Of a stretch of 64,000 nt of DNA, positions 1-10,755 are shown piece by piece. Source of the DNA: Arthrobacter globiformis (GTDB taxonomy: Bacteria > Actinomycetota > Actinomycetes > Actinomycetales > Micrococcaceae); contig NZ_QLNP01000098.1 of assembly GCF_003261175.1 (NCBI RefSeq), positions 369,478-433,477 of the forward strand, written 5' to 3'. How positions within the stretch are numbered: the stretch's first letter is position 1; the number at the start of each line of letters is the position of its first letter. The notes under the pieces were generated by a model. That model saw only the letters and a program-made list of their open reading frames with translations. It was not told where the DNA came from and made no database searches. A program made the translations under genes and the position numbers.

Positions 1-234
1 CACGACGGCTACGTTGTGACCGCGCGGGTTGCCGAGCAGGACAACAACCACGGCTTCAACGCCAAGTCAGGCGAGTACGAGGACCTGATCGCGGCGGGCG
101 TCATCGACCCCGTCAAGGTCACCCGTGCCGCTCTTCGCAACGCAGCCTCCATCGCCGCGCTGGTGCTCACCACCGAGACCCTCGTGGCTGAGAAGCCGGC
201 CGAGGAAGACGAGCACGCAGGCCACAGCCACTAG
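1..234 (+). CDS. groL: Chaperonin GroEL, C-terminal end (partial)
   Basis: Only the last 77 codons are in the window; the gene begins upstream of base 1. The reading frame gives the end of the equatorial domain, with the [14 protein letters not shown]-type segment (here [20 protein letters not shown]) and the helix [20 protein letters not shown], both diagnostic of GroEL. The protein folds other proteins in a double-ring ATP-driven complex in the cytoplasm. The tail ends in EDEHAGHSH, a histidine-containing tail instead of the Gly-Met repeat of enterobacterial GroEL; this is common in actinobacterial GroEL copies. A strong terminator follows within 30 bases, so this is the end of its transcription unit. 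Confidence 0.95.
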   Translation, partial: HDGYVVTARVAEQDNNHGFNAKSGEYEDLIAAGVIDPVKVTRAALRNAASIAALVLTTETLVAEKPAEEDEHAGHSH

Positions 235-261
235 GCTGCAGCCCGCTCTCGCGGCTTCACA

Positions 262-299
262 AGAAGGCCCGTCCAGCAACCGCTGGCCGGGCCTTCTTT
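262..299 (+). terminator. Rho-independent terminator of groL
   Basis: Bases 262-271 (AGAAGGCCCG) pair with 288-297 (CGGGCCTTCT), with a second inner stem CCAGC/GCTGG and a short loop, followed by TTT. It lies 28 bases after the groL stop codon. Confidence 0.85.
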
Positions 300-418
300 G
301 CATTTACGGTGGCGTTTTCCCAGTTGAGACGCGGATCACATCCAGCGCGCTTGATTTGGTCTGAAAAATCACGAAACGGTAACGTGGTTACTTTGTGCTG
401 CCGTTTGAGGGGTTATCT

Positions 419-2479
419 GTGCCAGAAACCAAGGAACACACCCAAGAGCCGCGGGCTGCCCGGCTGAAGGCCAAACCGGGCTACCGCCCCGAGGTCCAGG
501 GCCTTCGTGCCCTCGCGGTGCTCATGGTGGTCACTTACCACGTGTGGCTTGGCCGGGTTTCCGGCGGCGTGGATATTTTCCTCCTCATCTCGGCGTTCCT
601 GCTGACCATGTCCTTCGTCCGCAAGGTGGAAAAGGGCACGCCGCTGCGCCTCGTGAGCCACTGGCTGCACCTCTTCAAGCGGCTGATCCCGGCCGCCGTC
701 GTCGTGATCCTGGGCGTGCTGGCAGGAACCTGGCTGGTGCTGCCGCAGAGCCGCTGGCCCGACGTCCTCAGCGAGGCGTGGGCGTCCCTCCTCTACGGGC
801 AGAACTGGCTGCTGGCCAACACGGCAGTGGATTACTACGCGCAGGACCACTCCGGAGCCAGCCCGCTCCAGCACTTCTGGTCGCTGTCCATCCAGGGCCA
901 GGTCTTCATTCTCTGGCCCCTCATCTTCGCCGGCTCCGCCCTGGTGTGGCAGCTGCTGCGGGCCCGCCGGGATGTCAGCTACCGGACCGTCCTGATGTTT
1001 GCCTTCGGCGGCATCTTCATCGCCTCCCTGGCGTACTCCATCGACCAGACGGCCAGCAACCAGGCCTACGCCTACTTCGATACCCGGACCCGGCTGTGGG
1101 AGTTCGCACTGGGATCGCTGCTGGCACTGGTGCTGCCCCACCTGAAACCGGGCAAGGCGCTGCGCGTTGTGCTCGGCTGGGCCGGGCTCGCCGCCATGAT
1201 CTCCTGCGGCCTGCTGCTCACCGTTGACCGGTCCTTCCCGGGCCTCATCGCGCTGTGGCCCACCCTGGCGGCGGCCGCCATCATCGTGGCAGGGCACAGC
1301 GGCAGCCGGTTCGGCGTGGACAGGCTCCTGACCGTAAAGCCGCTGGTCGCGCTGGGGGACAACTCCTACGCCCTGTACCTCTGGCACTGGCCGGTCCTGG
1401 TCCTGTCACTGGCGGCCACCGGGATCGAAAAGCCCAACCTGATCCAGGGTCTCGCCATTGTGGCCGGTTCCGTGGTGCTGGCCGTGCTCACCACCCGCTT
1501 CGTGGAAAAGCCCCTGCGCGAATGGCACTGGCCGCAACTGCGGGCCTGGCGCACCGCCGTCGTCATTGTTGCCTGCGGCGCCCTGCTGGCCGGGCCGGTC
1601 GCCGTGTGGCAGACCAAGCTGACCGCCGAAGAGGCGGCAGCAGCCGCGCAGCCGCGCGAACTGACCCCCGGTGCCGCCGCGCTGGCACCGGAGAACGCCG
1701 GCAAGGCGACGCCGGAAGCCACCGTGATCCCGGCACCTGCCGCCATGAAAAACGAGTGGGCGGACATCGACGGGCTGTGCACCGACGAAAACGTCCCCAG
1801 TGACCCCCTGCTCAACGGCTGCCTGCAGAACAGCAAGCCGGACAAGATCACCAAGCGGATCGTGGTGCTTGGCGATTCGCACGCGCAGCAGTACATGGCC
1901 GCGCTCGGCCCCATCGCCAGGGACCACGGCTGGGAGGTAGTCACCCTCCTGAAGGGCAACTGCCGGTTCGGTGCCGAATCCCCGGAGCGCGACGCCGACT
2001 GCAACGCCTTCAACAAGGCCAGCGCCGCGTACGTCATGGAACACAAGCCGGACGCGGTGTTCACCGTGGCCTCCCTCACGCACAAGGAGGCGCCCTTTGA
2101 AACGGAGGTGCCCGGCTACCTGGAGGGGATCAAGCCGTTCACCGACGCGGGCATCGGTGTGGTGGGCGTCCGGGACAACCCCCGCTTCGCCATCAACATG
2201 CCCGAATGCGTCCAGAAGTACGGCACCGACGCTCCCGAGTGCAACCCGCCGCTGGGCGAATCCCTCGCCGCCAAGTCGCCGCTGGAGGCGTACCGTGGCA
2301 AGGTGGACGGGCTGCACCTGATGGACATGAGCGATTTCATCTGCGCGGGCGGCATCTGCCCGGCGGTGGTGGGCAACGTCTACGTCTACAAGGACGACAA
2401 CCACCTCACCAAGACCTACGTCCAGTCCATGATTCCGATGTTCGAGAAGCGACTGCTGAAGGCGACCGGCTGGAAATAG
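419..2479 (+). CDS. Acyltransferase-3 / SGNH-hydrolase fusion (OafA-type O-acyltransferase)
   Basis: About 686 residues. The N-terminal half is a multi-pass Acyl_transf_3 domain opening with the family signature around YRPEVQGLRALAVLMVVTYH, whose conserved His is near residue 41; roughly ten hydrophobic segments follow up to about residue 400. The C-terminal half is an extracytoplasmic SGNH domain with GDSHAQQ (nucleophile Ser near 487) and the closing Asp-His pair in KDDNHLT (His about 662). Proteins of this build move acyl groups, usually acetyl, onto cell-surface polysaccharide or peptidoglycan; the acceptor here is unknown. The start GTG at 419 was chosen because GAGGGG lies 6 bases before it; a GTG at 395 in frame has no such site. 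The gene stands alone between groL and guaB. Confidence 0.85.
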   Translation: MPETKEHTQEPRAARLKAKPGYRPEVQGLRALAVLMVVTYHVWLGRVSGGVDIFLLISAFLLTMSFVRKVEKGTPLRLVSHWLHLFKRLIPAAVVVILGVLAGTWLVLPQSRWPDVLSEAWASLLYGQNWLLANTAVDYYAQDHSGASPLQHFWSLSIQGQVFILWPLIFAGSALVWQLLRARRDVSYRTVLMFAFGGIFIASLAYSIDQTASNQAYAYFDTRTRLWEFALGSLLALVLPHLKPGKALRVVLGWAGLAAMISCGLLLTVDRSFPGLIALWPTLAAAAIIVAGHSGSRFGVDRLLTVKPLVALGDNSYALYLWHWPVLVLSLAATGIEKPNLIQGLAIVAGSVVLAVLTTRFVEKPLREWHWPQLRAWRTAVVIVACGALLAGPVAVWQTKLTAEEAAAAAQPRELTPGAAALAPENAGKATPEATVIPAPAAMKNEWADIDGLCTDENVPSDPLLNGCLQNSKPDKITKRIVVLGDSHAQQYMAALGPIARDHGWEVVTLLKGNCRFGAESPERDADCNAFNKASAAYVMEHKPDAVFTVASLTHKEAPFETEVPGYLEGIKPFTDAGIGVVGVRDNPRFAINMPECVQKYGTDAPECNPPLGESLAAKSPLEAYRGKVDGLHLMDMSDFICAGGICPAVVGNVYVYKDDNHLTKTYVQSMIPMFEKRLLKATGWK

Positions 2480-2626
2480 CGCCTCGGCCGTGCCTTTGCT
2501 CACAAAGCCGTCCCGGAATATGGGGATCGCCGTAGAGGTTCTAGAATTTATTCAATACTTCTGCACAGGCCAGTCCCGTAATGACGGGCTGGTCATCGGC
2601 TGCAACCCCTACCCGTGAACCTGTAA

Positions 2627-4159
<1,533 letters not shown>

Positions 4160-4165
4160 CCGGTT

Positions 4166-4215
4166 CCGCTGGTTGGGCCTGTCGAAACCCAGGCTTCGAC
4201 AGGCCCAACCAGCGG
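4166..4215. repeat. REP-like 21-bp perfect palindrome
   Basis: Bases 4166-4186 are the exact reverse complement of 4195-4215, with an 8-base loop (ACCCAGGC). The arm core reads GGTTGGGCCTGTCGAA. It sits 6 bases after the guaB stop and so may end guaB transcription, but there is no T-tract on either side, and the arm resembles intergenic palindromes repeated in actinobacterial genomes. Confidence 0.75.
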
Positions 4216-4227
4216 TTCCCCCGGGAC

Positions 4228-4239
4228 TAGGCTGGAGCC
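4228..4239 (+). promoter_or_regulatory. Leaderless promoter of the ABC exporter gene
   Basis: TAGGCT at 4228-4233 is followed by six bases (GGAGCC) and then ATG 4240, so transcription should begin at or next to the start codon. GGAG is too close to the ATG to be needed as a ribosome site in that case. Confidence 0.55.
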
Positions 4240-6153
4240 ATGTCCCAACCGAGCCATCCCGCCGAACTGAACCCGAAAAGGGAACCCCAGCGGCGGCTGG
4301 CACTGAAGCCCTACGCCCGTGCCGTGGCCCAGGTGCTCCGCGTCAGTTTCCGCGCGTCGCCCGGTGCCGTGCTCATGAAGGTGGCCGGATCGCTGATCTC
4401 GGCGGTGCTGCCGCTGGTCACCACGTACTTCGCCGGCCTGACCACCACCGCGCTGGCCGCAGCCTACAGCGGGGATGCCGCCGCCGGGCAGCAGGCCATC
4501 GTGTACGTCATCATCACTGCCGCGCTCGGCCTATTCTGGGGCGCCTTCGGCAGCGTGGACCGCTACATCCAGCAGCTCATGAGCTTCCGGGTGGGTGCCA
4601 TCGTGGGGGACCTGATGTACGAGAGGTTCCTCGCGCTGGACTTCTGGCGGTACGACGACAAGGAAACGGTGGACCTCTACGACCGCGCCAAGCGGTTTTC
4701 CGATTCCTATGCCAGGGTCCTGGACAGGATCGCGGCCATTTTCACGCAGCTGGTGTCGGTGGTCCTGGCCATCGGCGCGCTCCTGCTGGTGAGCTGGTGG
4801 ATCGCCGTGATCGTGCTCGTCGCGATCGTCCCCAGCGTCTACCTGCAGTTCAAGCTGTCCCGCGAGCAGATCGCCCACTGGAACACCCAGGTGGATTCGC
4901 GCCGTCAGCGGCGGATGATCGAGACCAACCTGCTCCGGCCGCAGCACATTGCCGAGATGCGTCTGTACGGGATCGTCGGGTACCTCATGGGGCTGCGCTC
5001 CCGGCTCCGTGACGCGGACGAGAAGCGCCGGCTGGACTTCCAGAAGCGGTACATCCCCAAGCAGCTGGCGGCCGATGCCCTGCAGTACGCCGCGGAGGTT
5101 GTCTCTCTCATCTGGGTGGTCGGCCAGATCATCGCCCGTGCCCAGCCCGTGGGGCAGTTCCTGTACGTCCAGCAGATCGTCAGCCGGGCGCTGTCCACGG
5201 CGAACAGCCTGGTGTCCTCTCTCAGCTCAATCGATGAGGACCTGGCCAACCTCAAGGACTACGAGCTGTTCATGGCACTGCCGGTGCACTCCAGCCACGC
5301 ACCGCCGCTGCTGGGGCCGCCAAAGACGGTCGAGTTGCGGGACATCCGCTTCACGTACACCGGCAGCGACATCGAAGTGATCCGTGGGATCAGCATGACC
5401 ATCCGCGAGGGCCAGCACATCGCCATCGTGGGGGAGAACGGCGCCGGAAAGTCCACGCTGATCCGCATCCTGGCCGGGCTTTACCGTCCGGATTCCGGCC
5501 AGGTGATGCTCGACGGCGTGGACCTCGCCGCCGTCGACGTCACCTCCTGGCACCGCCACCTGGCGGTGCTGAGCCAGGAATTCCTCAAGTACGAGTTCGC
5601 CACCGCAGCCGAAAACATCCTCTTCGGCGACGTCGACTCGCCCCGGGATGACGAACGGATCAGCCGTGCGGCCGCCGACGCAGAGGCGCTGGACTTCATC
5701 AACAAACTGCCCAACGGCCTGGACAACCACGTCAGCAACTGGATGGAGGATCCGCGGGGCCGGAAGGGGAGCGGACTCAGTGGCGGGCAGTGGCAGCGGC
5801 TGGCCATGGCCCGGAACTTCTACCGGAATGCATCCTTCATGGTCATGGACGAGCCGACGTCAGCCATCGACGCGCTGGCGGAGCACCGCATCTTCACCCG
5901 GCTGTTCGCCGAGCGCAGCAGCACCATCATCGCCATCAGCCACCGGCTCGCCACGATCGAGAAGGCGGACATCGTGTACATGCTGGAGGACGGCCGGATC
6001 GTGGAGCAGGGCACGCACCGCGAACTGGTGGCTCTACGCGGCCGCTACTTCCGGATGTTCGAGTCCCAGCTCAGTGTCCCCACCAGCCCCCTAACCTCGC
6101 ACGCTCGGCCAGGGAACCCTGCTGGCGTGGGCCCAGAGGCCGGGGGGCTCTAG
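4240..6153 (+). CDS. ABC transporter, fused permease and ATPase (exporter type)
   Basis: 637 residues: an N-terminal transmembrane domain (about 30-330, with hydrophobic segments near 47-70, 88-105, 160-195 and 285-300) and a C-terminal nucleotide-binding domain. The ATPase has Walker A GENGAGKST (Lys 404), signature LSGGQ (513-517), Walker B MVMDEPTS (Asp 537, Glu 538) and the switch His in ISHRLAT. All catalytic residues are intact, so it should be active as a homodimer or half-transporter heterodimer; no partner gene is adjacent. Substrate cannot be read from sequence. The start is fixed by the leaderless promoter ending six bases upstream. Confidence 0.85.
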   Translation: MSQPSHPAELNPKREPQRRLALKPYARAVAQVLRVSFRASPGAVLMKVAGSLISAVLPLVTTYFAGLTTTALAAAYSGDAAAGQQAIVYVIITAALGLFWGAFGSVDRYIQQLMSFRVGAIVGDLMYERFLALDFWRYDDKETVDLYDRAKRFSDSYARVLDRIAAIFTQLVSVVLAIGALLLVSWWIAVIVLVAIVPSVYLQFKLSREQIAHWNTQVDSRRQRRMIETNLLRPQHIAEMRLYGIVGYLMGLRSRLRDADEKRRLDFQKRYIPKQLAADALQYAAEVVSLIWVVGQIIARAQPVGQFLYVQQIVSRALSTANSLVSSLSSIDEDLANLKDYELFMALPVHSSHAPPLLGPPKTVELRDIRFTYTGSDIEVIRGISMTIREGQHIAIVGENGAGKSTLIRILAGLYRPDSGQVMLDGVDLAAVDVTSWHRHLAVLSQEFLKYEFATAAENILFGDVDSPRDDERISRAAADAEALDFINKLPNGLDNHVSNWMEDPRGRKGSGLSGGQWQRLAMARNFYRNASFMVMDEPTSAIDALAEHRIFTRLFAERSSTIIAISHRLATIEKADIVYMLEDGRIVEQGTHRELVALRGRYFRMFESQLSVPTSPLTSHARPGNPAGVGPEAGGL

Positions 6154-6284
6154 CTTCCGCACGGTGGTCCTGACCCGGGCGAGGGTGCGGACGGCAAGCG
6201 GGCGGGGCACCGTACGCAGCAGCGAGCCAAGGAGTGTGGCCGTCGAAGACCCAGCGTCCGCCCATTTGGCCACCGTAGCTGGGA

Positions 6285-6296
6285 TAACCTAGAGCA
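6285..6296 (+). promoter_or_regulatory. Leaderless promoter of guaB3
   Basis: TAACCT at 6285-6290, then six bases, then GTG 6297. No ribosome binding site is present before the GTG. Confidence 0.55.
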
Positions 6297-7433
6297 GTGA
6301 CTTACGAGATTGAGATTGGCCGTGGCAAGCGTGGGCGTCGTGCCTACTCCCTGGATGACATTGCGATCGTCCCCAACCGTCGCACCCGTGACCCCAAGGA
6401 CGTCTCCGTCTCGTGGCAGATCGACGCCTACAAGTTCGATATGCCGGTTATCGCGGCTCCGATGGATTCCGCGATGTCCCCGGCAACGGCCATTGCGCTC
6501 GGCAAGCTCGGCGGCCTGGGCGTCCTGGACCTCGAGGGCCTCTGGACCCGGTACGAGGACCCGCAATCCGTGCTCGACGAGATCGGCGCACTTGCTGACG
6601 AGACCAACAGCCCGGCCGTAACGCGCAGGATGCAGGAGCTCTACAAAGCACCCATTCAGCCTGAGCTGATCACCTCGCGCCTGGCCGAAATCCGCGCCGC
6701 AGGCATCACCGTGGCCGGGTCCCTGACGCCGCAGCGCACGCAGGAACACTACAAGACCGTGGTGGCCGCCGGCGTCGACATCTTCGTGATCCGCGGAACC
6801 ACGGTGTCCGCCGAGCACGTCTCGAAGGACCACGAACCGCTGAACCTGAAGCAGTTCATCTACGAACTCGACGTCCCCGTCATCGTGGGCGGCGCCGCGG
6901 GCTACACGCCCGCGCTGCACCTCATGCGCACCGGCGCGGCCGGCGTCCTGGTCGGGTTCGGCGGCGGTGCCACGACCACCACGCGCCGTGCCCTGGGCAT
7001 CCACTCGCCCATGGCCTCCGCCATCTCCGACGTGACCGCCGCCCGCCGCGACTACATGGATGAGTCCGGCGGACGCTACGTCCACGTGATTGCCGACGGC
7101 GGCATGGGCACCTCGGGCGACATCGTCAAGGCCATCGCCATGGGCGCCGACGCCGTCATGCTCGGCACCGCCCTCGCCCGGGCGGAAGAGGCCCCCGGAA
7201 AGGGCTGGCACTGGGGCCAGGAAGCGCACCACCTGGAACTGCCCCGCGGCGACAGGGTCAACATCGGGACTGTCGGTCCGCTGGAAGAGGTGCTCTTCGG
7301 GCCGGGCCACCACACCAATGGAACCTCCAACCTGATCGGCGCGCTCCGCCGCTCCATGGCCACCACCGGCTATTCGGACCTCAAGGAGTTCCAGCGGGTC
7401 GACGTCGTGGTTTCGCCCTACGCCGGAAACTGA
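6297..7433 (+). CDS. guaB3: GuaB3 family IMP dehydrogenase-like protein (no CBS domains, no cysteine)
   Basis: 378 residues with an IMPDH/GMPR barrel but no CBS insert. Barrel landmarks are DDIAIVPNRRTRDPKDV near the N-terminus, the phosphate-binding ADGGMGTSGDIVKAIAMGAD and VMLGTALARAEEAPG. Where GuaB has the catalytic Cys loop, this protein reads GFGGGATTTTRRALG, and in fact the whole protein contains no cysteine. It is therefore not a canonical IMPDH or GMP reductase. Orthologues sit beside guaB in many Actinobacteria (guaB2-guaB3 in Mycobacterium), and their function there is not settled. The start GTG lies six bases after a -10 hexamer. Confidence 0.88.
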   Translation: MTYEIEIGRGKRGRRAYSLDDIAIVPNRRTRDPKDVSVSWQIDAYKFDMPVIAAPMDSAMSPATAIALGKLGGLGVLDLEGLWTRYEDPQSVLDEIGALADETNSPAVTRRMQELYKAPIQPELITSRLAEIRAAGITVAGSLTPQRTQEHYKTVVAAGVDIFVIRGTTVSAEHVSKDHEPLNLKQFIYELDVPVIVGGAAGYTPALHLMRTGAAGVLVGFGGGATTTTRRALGIHSPMASAISDVTAARRDYMDESGGRYVHVIADGGMGTSGDIVKAIAMGADAVMLGTALARAEEAPGKGWHWGQEAHHLELPRGDRVNIGTVGPLEEVLFGPGHHTNGTSNLIGALRRSMATTGYSDLKEFQRVDVVVSPYAGN

Positions 7434-7530
7434 CCTGCGGCTGCCGGCAACACAGTCTGCGCCCTGCCCATCGGCAGGCGTACGAAGTACTCTGGTGAAC
7501 TACAACGTTCGATGAGGATGGAGGCCTGTC

Positions 7531-9282
7531 ATGACCGGTTTCGGTGAACGTCCGGCGGGAACCAGGGGAGCCCTGGGCCCCGAGGCGCGGGAGGCCGCGC
7601 TGGCGGCGCTCAAGGCTTCAACGGAGCCGGGCAAGGAACTGGACATCCTCATCGTCGGCGGCGGCATCGTCGGCACCGGGGTGGCCCTCGACGCCGTCAC
7701 CCGCGGCCTCAGCGTCGGCATCGTGGAAGCCAGCGACTGGGCTGCCGGGACCTCGTCACGGTCCTCCAAGCTCATCCACGGCGGCCTCCGTTACCTGGAA
7801 ATGCTCGACTTCGCCCTGGTAAAGGAGGCGCTGCAGGAGCGGGGGCTGCTGCTTTCCGAGCTGGCTCCGCACCTTGCCCGGCCGGTGCCGTTCCTGTACC
7901 CGCTGACCAAACACTTCGTCGAGCGGCCGTACATCGGCGCAGGCATCGCGCTGTACGACGCCATGTCCATTTCCGGCGGGCACAAGCGGGGCGTCCCGTT
8001 CCACAAGCACCTGTCGCGCCGGGGCACCCTGCGTGCTGCCCCGAGCCTGAAGGACGACGCCTTCGTCGGTTCCATCCGCTACTACGACGGCCAGGTGGAC
8101 GACGCCAAGTACGTGGCCAACCTGGTGCGGACCGCCGCCTACTACGGAGCTCACGCGGTCAACCAGACCGCCGTCGTCGATTTCCTGCGCGAAGGCGAAC
8201 GTGTGGTGGGCGCCAAGGTGGTGAACCGCGAGGACGGCTCCACCTTCAACATCCGCGCCAAGCAGGTCATCAACGCCACCGGGGTCTGGACCGACGAAAC
8301 CCAGGCCATGGTCACCGACCGCGGCCAGCTGAAGGTGCGCGCGTCCAAGGGCATCCACCTGGTGGTTCCGCGGGACCGCTTCCAGTCAACAGTGGGACTG
8401 ATACTGCGGACCGAGAAGTCCGTGCTGTTCGTCATCCCGTGGGGGCGGCACTGGATCATCGGCACCACGGACACCGACTGGCACCTGGACAAGGCCCACC
8501 CCGCGGCGTCCAGCAAGGACATCGACTACATCCTGGAGCACGTCAACAAGGTCCTCAAACGGCCCCTCACCCGGGAGGATGTGGAAGGTGTCTACGCCGG
8601 GCTGCGGCCGCTGCTGGCCGGGGAAAACGACTCCACGGCCAAGCTCTCCCGCGAGCACATCGTTGCCCACCCCGTGCCCGGCCTGGTGGTGGTGGCCGGC
8701 GGCAAATGGACCACCTACCGCGTCATGGCCAAGGACGCCGTGGACGAAGCCGTCCGCAGCATGGACGAGCGCGTGCCCCCGAGCTGCACGGAGACGATCC
8801 CGCTGCTCGGAGCCGGCGGGTTCAGGGCCGCCTGGAACCGCCGCAACCGGACCGCCGAGGAATCAGGGGTTCATGTGGCACGCGTGGAGCACCTGCTGAA
8901 CCGCTACGGATCCATGACGCCTGAGGTGCTGGCCATCATCCAGGACCGGCCCGAACTGGCCGAACCGCTGCCCGGCGCCGACGACTACCTGCAGGCCGAG
9001 GCGGTCTACGCGGCAACCCATGAGGGCGCCCGGCATGTGCATGACGTCCTGACCCGCCGCACGCGCATTTCCATCGAGGCGTGGGACCGCGGTGTGTCTG
9101 CCGTCCCGGTAGTCGCTAAGCTTATGGGAGAAATTCTTGGCTGGAGCGATGCGCAGCGGGAAAGCGAAATCAAGCACTACCTGGCGCGGGTGGAAGCCGA
9201 ACGGCTCAGTCAGCAGCAGCCCGATGATGAATCGGCCGATGCTGCCCGGCTGGGCGCGGAGGACATCGTCCCGCTGCGCTGA
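7531..9282 (+). CDS. glpD: Glycerol-3-phosphate dehydrogenase (FAD-dependent, aerobic)
   Basis: 583 residues. Oxidises sn-glycerol-3-phosphate to dihydroxyacetone phosphate and feeds electrons to the membrane quinone/menaquinone pool. The FAD-binding Rossmann motif GGGIVGTGVALDAVTRGL lies near residues 42-60, followed by the family marker SSKLIHGGLRYLE and, later, IIGTTDTDWH and AGGKWTTYR. The C-terminal 130 residues are the usual DAO_C helical domain. ATG 7531 has GGAGG eight bases upstream. The next gene, a PTS EIIA, starts 50 bases after the stop and may be co-transcribed. Confidence 0.95.
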   Translation: MTGFGERPAGTRGALGPEAREAALAALKASTEPGKELDILIVGGGIVGTGVALDAVTRGLSVGIVEASDWAAGTSSRSSKLIHGGLRYLEMLDFALVKEALQERGLLLSELAPHLARPVPFLYPLTKHFVERPYIGAGIALYDAMSISGGHKRGVPFHKHLSRRGTLRAAPSLKDDAFVGSIRYYDGQVDDAKYVANLVRTAAYYGAHAVNQTAVVDFLREGERVVGAKVVNREDGSTFNIRAKQVINATGVWTDETQAMVTDRGQLKVRASKGIHLVVPRDRFQSTVGLILRTEKSVLFVIPWGRHWIIGTTDTDWHLDKAHPAASSKDIDYILEHVNKVLKRPLTREDVEGVYAGLRPLLAGENDSTAKLSREHIVAHPVPGLVVVAGGKWTTYRVMAKDAVDEAVRSMDERVPPSCTETIPLLGAGGFRAAWNRRNRTAEESGVHVARVEHLLNRYGSMTPEVLAIIQDRPELAEPLPGADDYLQAEAVYAATHEGARHVHDVLTRRTRISIEAWDRGVSAVPVVAKLMGEILGWSDAQRESEIKHYLARVEAERLSQQQPDDESADAARLGAEDIVPLR

Positions 9283-9332
9283 GATCGCAAACCGCCGCCG
9301 GACGGGCCCCGGCCTCACTGAAGGGACACCAC

Positions 9333-9821
9333 TTGGCGGAACCACTGGACCGTTACGATGCCGAGCTCACCACACCGGACATGGTGATCCTCGAAATGGA
9401 CGCCGAGGACAAGGTGGACGCAGCCGGCCAGCTGGCCCGGAAGCTGTTCGACGCCGGCCGCGTCTCAGACCTCGAGGGTTTCCTGGCGCACGTCAACGCC
9501 CGCGAGCACCAGCTGGCCACGGGCCTGCCCGGGGGCGTGGGCCTGCCGCACGCCCGCAGCGAGTTTGTCTCCGAGACCTCGATCGCCGTCGGAATCACCA
9601 AGTACGGCAAGGCCCTCGACTTCGGGGCCGCGGACGGCCCCGCCACTGTGGTCCTGCTCATTGCCACGCCGGCCAGCTCGTTCTCCGATCACCTCGAGGT
9701 CCTCGCCACCCTGGCGCGGTCCCTGTCCAAAGAATCCTTCCGCGAGTCGCTGCGCCGGGCCTACGACGCCGACATCATCGCAGAGCTCATCAACTCAAGC
9801 CTGGTCTTCTTCGACCACTAG
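9333..9821 (+). CDS. PTS sugar transporter EIIA component, fructose/mannitol type
   Basis: 162 residues, a single EIIA-2 domain. The phosphorylated His is His 73 in GVGLPHARSEFV, and the following strand ITKYGKALDFGAADGPATVV matches the family. It accepts phosphate from HPr and passes it to an EIIB that is not encoded nearby, so the partner must be elsewhere or the protein has a regulatory role. The start is TTG 9333, with GAAGGGAC about ten bases upstream; no ATG or GTG in frame gives a better fit. Confidence 0.85.
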   Translation: MAEPLDRYDAELTTPDMVILEMDAEDKVDAAGQLARKLFDAGRVSDLEGFLAHVNAREHQLATGLPGGVGLPHARSEFVSETSIAVGITKYGKALDFGAADGPATVVLLIATPASSFSDHLEVLATLARSLSKESFRESLRRAYDADIIAELINSSLVFFDH

Positions 9822-9879
9822 GCGCGAACGTACAGTGGCGGCCGCTCCCTGCGGTTCGTTGTTCTACACACGGACGAAG

Positions 9880-9891
9880 TAACGTTAAGGG
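9880..9891 (+). promoter_or_regulatory. Leaderless promoter of the SURF1 gene
   Basis: TAACGT at 9880-9885, six bases, then GTG 9892. Confidence 0.5.
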
Positions 9892-10755
9892 GTGTGGAAA
9901 ACAGCCCTCCAGCCCCGGTGGATCGCAGGCCTGGTCTTTGCGATCGCCGTTTCGGGTGTCTTTGTGCTCCTGAGCCAATGGCAGTTCGGCCGTTCCACGC
10001 AGCCAGAAGTGCCCGTCAGCCCCACCACGGAGCAGGTCCAGGCCCTGACGAAAACCCTGCAGCCCGGTGACTTCTTCCGCGGCTCGGTGGCGGACCAGAT
10101 GGTCACGGCATCCGGCGCCTACGATCCGGCCAAGCAGGTCCTGGTTCCGGGCCGCCTCAAGGACGGCAAGACCGGGTACTGGGTGGTCACGGCCTTCGCG
10201 GTGGCAGACGCCCCGGTACTCAAGGGCGCGGCTGCCTCGCCGAAAACCTACATACCGGTGGCCCGCGGCTGGATCGCCGATCCCGCCGACGCCAGCGCCC
10301 CGCCGTCGGGCGTTATCCGGCTGACCGGGCGGCTGCTGCCGTCCGAGGCCCCGGTGCCCAACACTGCCCCTGAGCCCGGCCGGGCGACGGCCGTTTCCGT
10401 GGCCGAGCTCATCAACGCCTGGAACGTCAGCAGCTACCCGGCCTTCGTTTCCGCCACTGCGGAAAAGTCAGGAACGGCCGACGTCGGTGCTGCCGCCGGC
10501 AGCGGCCTGGAGCCGCTCAGCATTGCAGCCCAGCCCCCGGCCGCGAAGGTCAACTGGCTGAACCTGTTCTACTCCGTGGAGTGGATCGTTTTCGCCGGCT
10601 TCGCCCTGTTCATCTGGTGGCGGCTGGTCAAGGACGACTACCGCAGAAGCCTCGAGGACGCCGAGGACTACGCCGGCGGGGACAGCGACGCCGGTGGCAG
10701 CGGCGGACCAGAACCTACCCAACCCAATGAGATCCAACAAAAGGTACAGCCATGA
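9892..10755 (+). CDS. SURF1 family cytochrome oxidase biogenesis protein
   Basis: 287 residues with the SURF1 plan: one membrane helix at the N-terminus (about 10-30, ending LLSQWQFGRS where family members have LGxWQxxR), a large extracytoplasmic domain, and a second helix near 228-247 (LFYSVEWIVFAGFALFIWWR) followed by a charged cytoplasmic tail. SURF1 proteins help assemble the haem a3 site of aa3-type cytochrome c oxidase. The family markers YWVVTAF and VARGWIADPAD are visible. The stop overlaps the start of the next gene by four bases, so the two are translationally coupled. Confidence 0.88.
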   Translation: MWKTALQPRWIAGLVFAIAVSGVFVLLSQWQFGRSTQPEVPVSPTTEQVQALTKTLQPGDFFRGSVADQMVTASGAYDPAKQVLVPGRLKDGKTGYWVVTAFAVADAPVLKGAAASPKTYIPVARGWIADPADASAPPSGVIRLTGRLLPSEAPVPNTAPEPGRATAVSVAELINAWNVSSYPAFVSATAEKSGTADVGAAAGSGLEPLSIAAQPPAAKVNWLNLFYSVEWIVFAGFALFIWWRLVKDDYRRSLEDAEDYAGGDSDAGGSGGPEPTQPNEIQQKVQP

